In this document: piece by piece, positions 57,617-59,627 of the stretch
How the letters are laid out: the number at the start of each line of letters is the position of its first letter
Position numbering within the stretch: the stretch's first letter is position 1
Assembly (NCBI GenBank): GCA_004368235.1
Contig: JXTW01000001.1
Coordinates: 13,539 to 73,165, forward strand
DNA length: 59,627 nt
Source: Helicobacter anseris
GTDB taxonomy: Bacteria; Campylobacterota; Campylobacteria; Campylobacterales; Helicobacteraceae
Direction of reading: 5' to 3'
Notes under the pieces: generated by a model
Seen by the model: only the letters and a program-made list of their open reading frames with translations
Database searches by the model: none
What the model was told of the DNA's origin: nothing
Program-made: the position numbers and the translations under genes

Positions 57617-58146
57617 AAAAAATATCTTATGCCATCTTAATGACTATGCTTTTAGCCAGTCTTGCTCACACTTTAAACAATAAAGGAAATAAAGCTCTTT
57701 CAGATACTGATATAGGTCTGCGTCATACACCTCTAACTGATGATAAAGATAGTGAAATTAAAAACTATACTTTTGGTAGTGGGGATCCTGGAGAGAGTAA
57801 GCGTCTTGATAGAAGCTATGAAAATGCTCCTCCTCTTATACCACATAGTATAGAAGGTCTTACCCCTATAACCCAAGATAATAATGCCTGCCTTGGTTGC
57901 CATAGTCCAGAAATGGCAAAAGATATGGGAGCTACACCACTACCTAAATCCCACTTCTATGATCTACGTAATCATAAAGATCAAGCAGAACAATTGGCAC
58001 AAAGTCGCTTTAATTGTACTCAATGCCATGTTCCACAAGCTCAAACAAAACCACTAGTAGACAATACCTTTAAACCTGATTATAGAAATCCGGATTCTAA
58101 ACACAACTCTAATCTTTTAGATGTCATTAATCAAGGTGTAAAATAA
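57613..58146 (+). CDS. napB: Periplasmic nitrate reductase dihaem cytochrome c subunit
   Basis: A 177-residue protein with a signal peptide (AILMTMLLASLAHT) and two haem motifs, CLGCH at residues 93-97 and CTQCH at 135-139. HSIEGLTPI precedes the first haem. It delivers electrons to NapA. It starts 4 bases inside napH. Confidence 0.95.
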   Translation: MKKISYAILMTMLLASLAHTLNNKGNKALSDTDIGLRHTPLTDDKDSEIKNYTFGSGDPGESKRLDRSYENAPPLIPHSIEGLTPITQDNNACLGCHSPEMAKDMGATPLPKSHFYDLRNHKDQAEQLAQSRFNCTQCHVPQAQTKPLVDNTFKPDYRNPDSKHNSNLLDVINQGVK

Positions 58147-58154
58147 GGTCAACC

Positions 58155-58586
58155 ATGCCAAATCATAGCCCTAGTAGACGATCCTTTTTGCGTCTAAATG
58201 GGCTATCAAAAAAGCAAAATATTTCCCCAACATCTCAATCCATCAAATCTAGCAACTCTCTTAATCAAAAAGCTATGGATTCTATAGATTCTATTTTAGA
58301 ATCTATAAATTCATCATTTGAATTAGAAATAGAAGATGAAATCAAAAATATACAAGAAGTGCATGATGATCAATCCCATCGCTTTATAGCTAAAATCAAT
58401 ATATTAGAGTGTATGGCATATAATCATACTATTTGCCAAATTTGTCAAGATATTTGCCCATCTCATATTAGTTTTAGCTCCTCTTTTTACCCAGAGATAC
58501 AAGATAGCTGCACAGGTTGTCAAAAATGCATTGCACCATGTCCAGTCAATGCAATTTCACTAGATAAAATCCAACAAAAAGGTTAA
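58155..58586 (+). CDS. napF: NapF-like ferredoxin-type protein
   Basis: A 143-residue protein with a twin-arginine-like start (SPSRRSFLRLNG), a serine/acidic linker, and two ferredoxin-type cysteine clusters in the C-terminal third (CQICQDICP and CTGCQKCIAPCP). Classical NapF has more clusters, so this is a short form. It is 8 bases after napB. It may help insert or load the NapA Fe-S centre. Confidence 0.85.
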   Translation: MPNHSPSRRSFLRLNGLSKKQNISPTSQSIKSSNSLNQKAMDSIDSILESINSSFELEIEDEIKNIQEVHDDQSHRFIAKINILECMAYNHTICQICQDICPSHISFSSSFYPEIQDSCTGCQKCIAPCPVNAISLDKIQQKG

Positions 58587-58588
58587 GT

Positions 58589-58936
58589 ATGAATATCTCA
58601 AGCATTATTGTAAAAGTTAATCTGGAAAAATGGGATGAGGCAATCAATGCAATTGCTAAAATACCTTATGTAGAAATTGCCATACAAGACAAACAAAAAG
58701 AAAGTCTTATTGTTATTATTGAAGCTCCAGATACTCATTTAGAAATTGAAGCGCTTGATACTATCAATAATATTTCTGGTATCATCAGTGCTAATATGCA
58801 TTTAAGTTATAATGAAGATAGCTTTAAAACCTGTGTACTAGAAGCCGGAGAAATAGCCAAACTTATTGATACTACACCCATTGAAGACATACGCTATAAT
58901 GGTGATATAAACACTTTTTTAAAACCAAAAAGATAA
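58589..58936 (+). CDS. napD: NapD-like chaperone
   Basis: A 115-residue small cytosolic protein of the NapD family, which binds the NapA Tat signal. It begins MNISSIIVKVNLEKWDEAIN and has a beta-alpha-beta pattern. It starts 2 bases after napF. The napL gene found between napF and napD in some epsilon-proteobacteria is absent here. Confidence 0.88.
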   Translation: MNISSIIVKVNLEKWDEAINAIAKIPYVEIAIQDKQKESLIVIIEAPDTHLEIEALDTINNISGIISANMHLSYNEDSFKTCVLEAGEIAKLIDTTPIEDIRYNGDINTFLKPKR

Positions 58937-58952
58937 TCCCTTAAAAAGATAT

Positions 58953-58958
58953 TATGAT
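58953..58958 (+). promoter_or_regulatory. rfbF: -10 element of rfbF
   Basis: TATGAT lies 29 bases before the rfbF ATG at 58988. A GGAGAG ribosome site follows at about 58979. It separates rfbF from the nap operon. Confidence 0.4.
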
Positions 58959-58987
58959 ATTATTAGTAATAAAGATTGGAGAGCTTA

Positions 58988-59627
58988 ATGAAAGTGCTGA
59001 TTCTAGCAGGTGGTTTTGGTACAAGACTATCTGAAGAAACTGATATTAGACCAAAGCCTATGGTAGAAATTGGTGGACAACCAATTCTCTGGCATATTAT
59101 GAAAATATATAGCCATTATGGTTTTAATGATTTTATCATTTTAACTGGTTATAAAAATCATATCATTAAAGACTACTTTCTAAACTACTATACAAGATAT
59201 AGCGATCTTACTATCAATATGCTAGATAATAATGTAGAAATTCATAAAATAAGGCATGAGCCATGGAAAGTCACTATACTCTATACAGGGCAAGATACTA
59301 TGACTGGTGGCAGAATAGCCTATGCTAAACCATATATAAACAATGAAACTTTTATGCTTACTTATGGAGATGGTTTAAGTAATATCAACTTGCATAGCCT
59401 GCTTGAGTTTCATCGATCACACAAAAAGGCTATCACTATGACTTCTGTACTTCCTGAAGGAAAATTTGGTGCGCTTGATATTAGCCAAACAAATAATCAA
59501 ATTCAATCTTTTACCGAAAAACCAAAAGGAGATAGCAAGCACGAAAATGCTGGCTGGATTAATGGTGGTTTTTTTGTTTGTGAACCAAAAGTATTTGATT
59601 ATATTCAAAACTTTGAAGGGGGGGGGG
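58988..59627 (+). CDS. rfbF: Glucose-1-phosphate cytidylyltransferase (partial, cut by the window end)
   Basis: 213 residues are visible of an expected about 255. The nucleotidyltransferase loop LAGGFGTRLSEET is at residues 6-18, with KPMVEIGGQPILWHIMKIY, EPWKVTILYTGQDTMTGGR, YGDGLS and GKFGALD, all typical of RfbF, which makes CDP-glucose for dideoxysugars of LPS O-antigen. The frame is open to the end, where it enters ten G (NFEGGG). A slippage tract at that point would make the enzyme phase variable. Confidence 0.9.
   Translation, partial: MKVLILAGGFGTRLSEETDIRPKPMVEIGGQPILWHIMKIYSHYGFNDFIILTGYKNHIIKDYFLNYYTRYSDLTINMLDNNVEIHKIRHEPWKVTILYTGQDTMTGGRIAYAKPYINNETFMLTYGDGLSNINLHSLLEFHRSHKKAITMTSVLPEGKFGALDISQTNNQIQSFTEKPKGDSKHENAGWINGGFFVCEPKVFDYIQNFEGGG
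59618..59627 (+). repeat. Homopolymeric G tract (at least ten G) at the window end
   Basis: The last ten bases are G, inside the rfbF frame after ..NFE. The true length is not known because the window stops here, which suggests that the assembly broke at this homopolymer. Confidence 0.9.

Noticed and set aside
1-59627. CRISPR array, tRNA, rRNA, prophage or insertion sequence
   Set aside because: No regularly spaced repeats, transposase or integrase frames were found, and the intergenic regions are short and hold no recognisable tRNA arms.

Overview
The window reads as a chromosomal contig from a non-pylori Helicobacter (Campylobacterota). The DNA is AT-rich and coding-dense. Many blocks match Helicobacter gene order: ccoNOQP followed by DUF4006 and FixH-like genes, dnaB-comEC, a DsbC-like gene next to kdsB, and rimO next to gpt. 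It also has an H. pylori-type gamma-glutamyltranspeptidase, an unmodifiable class I glutamine synthetase and hypermutable poly-G tracts. H. pylori lacks the periplasmic nitrate reductase (nap) operon and the pseudopilin genes found here, so an enterohepatic or other non-pylori species is likely. No rRNA, tRNA, CRISPR array, insertion sequence or prophage was recognised. Both window edges cut through surface-glycan type genes.

Layout. 1-10344 (minus strand): a partial sulfotransferase-like gene, a CysC-like kinase, uvrA, glnA, two pseudopilins, argJ, the fecDE-type iron ABC genes and gpsA. 10345-12585 is a surface-variation island: a promoter and strong ribosome site drive a short ORF whose ninth codon begins an 11-G tract, then comes a 15-bp perfect inverted repeat, an autotransporter-like outer-membrane protein interrupted by one TAG codon, and a 10-G tract. 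12586-16480 (plus): dnaB, a short comEC and murG. 16443-24119 (minus): a long tightly packed run that starts with the cbb3 oxidase (ccoN, O, Q, P), continues through DUF4006, a newly noted 35-residue membrane protein, a TPM-like protein and a FixH-like protein, then passes without a gap into three pseudopilin-like genes, a PilT/GspE-type ATPase and a WecA/MraY-family transferase. 24207-36933 (minus): tilS, rimO, gpt, a Fur-box TonB receptor, glmU, ppk, a Fur-box feoB, an HslJ-like protein, a CvfB-like protein and a DsbC-like thiol oxidoreductase. 36987-41601 (plus): an MsrQ-like membrane protein, kdsB, ynfA, an MFS exporter and ggt. 41624-44782 (minus): a four-gene Mla-type lipid transport operon. 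44887-52854: an outer-membrane barrel, mnmA, accA, fabF, acpP, a radical SAM/SPASM protein, a carboxynorspermidine dehydrogenase and two membrane-anchored proteins of unknown role. 53011-58936 (plus): napAGHBFD. 58988-end: rfbF, running into a G tract at the window edge.

Two genes carry a +1 frameshift at an (A)8 run that one base would repair: ggt, inside its signal peptide, and a pseudopilin at 18734-19139. With the TAG-interrupted outer-membrane protein and three poly-G tracts, the window shows several candidate ON/OFF switches or, for the A8 and TAG cases, possible sequencing errors. The most interesting candidate system is the set of five pseudopilin-like genes in two loci with a retraction/assembly-type ATPase and ComEC, which suggests a Campylobacter-like pseudopilus DNA-uptake machine physically joined to the terminal-oxidase operon.
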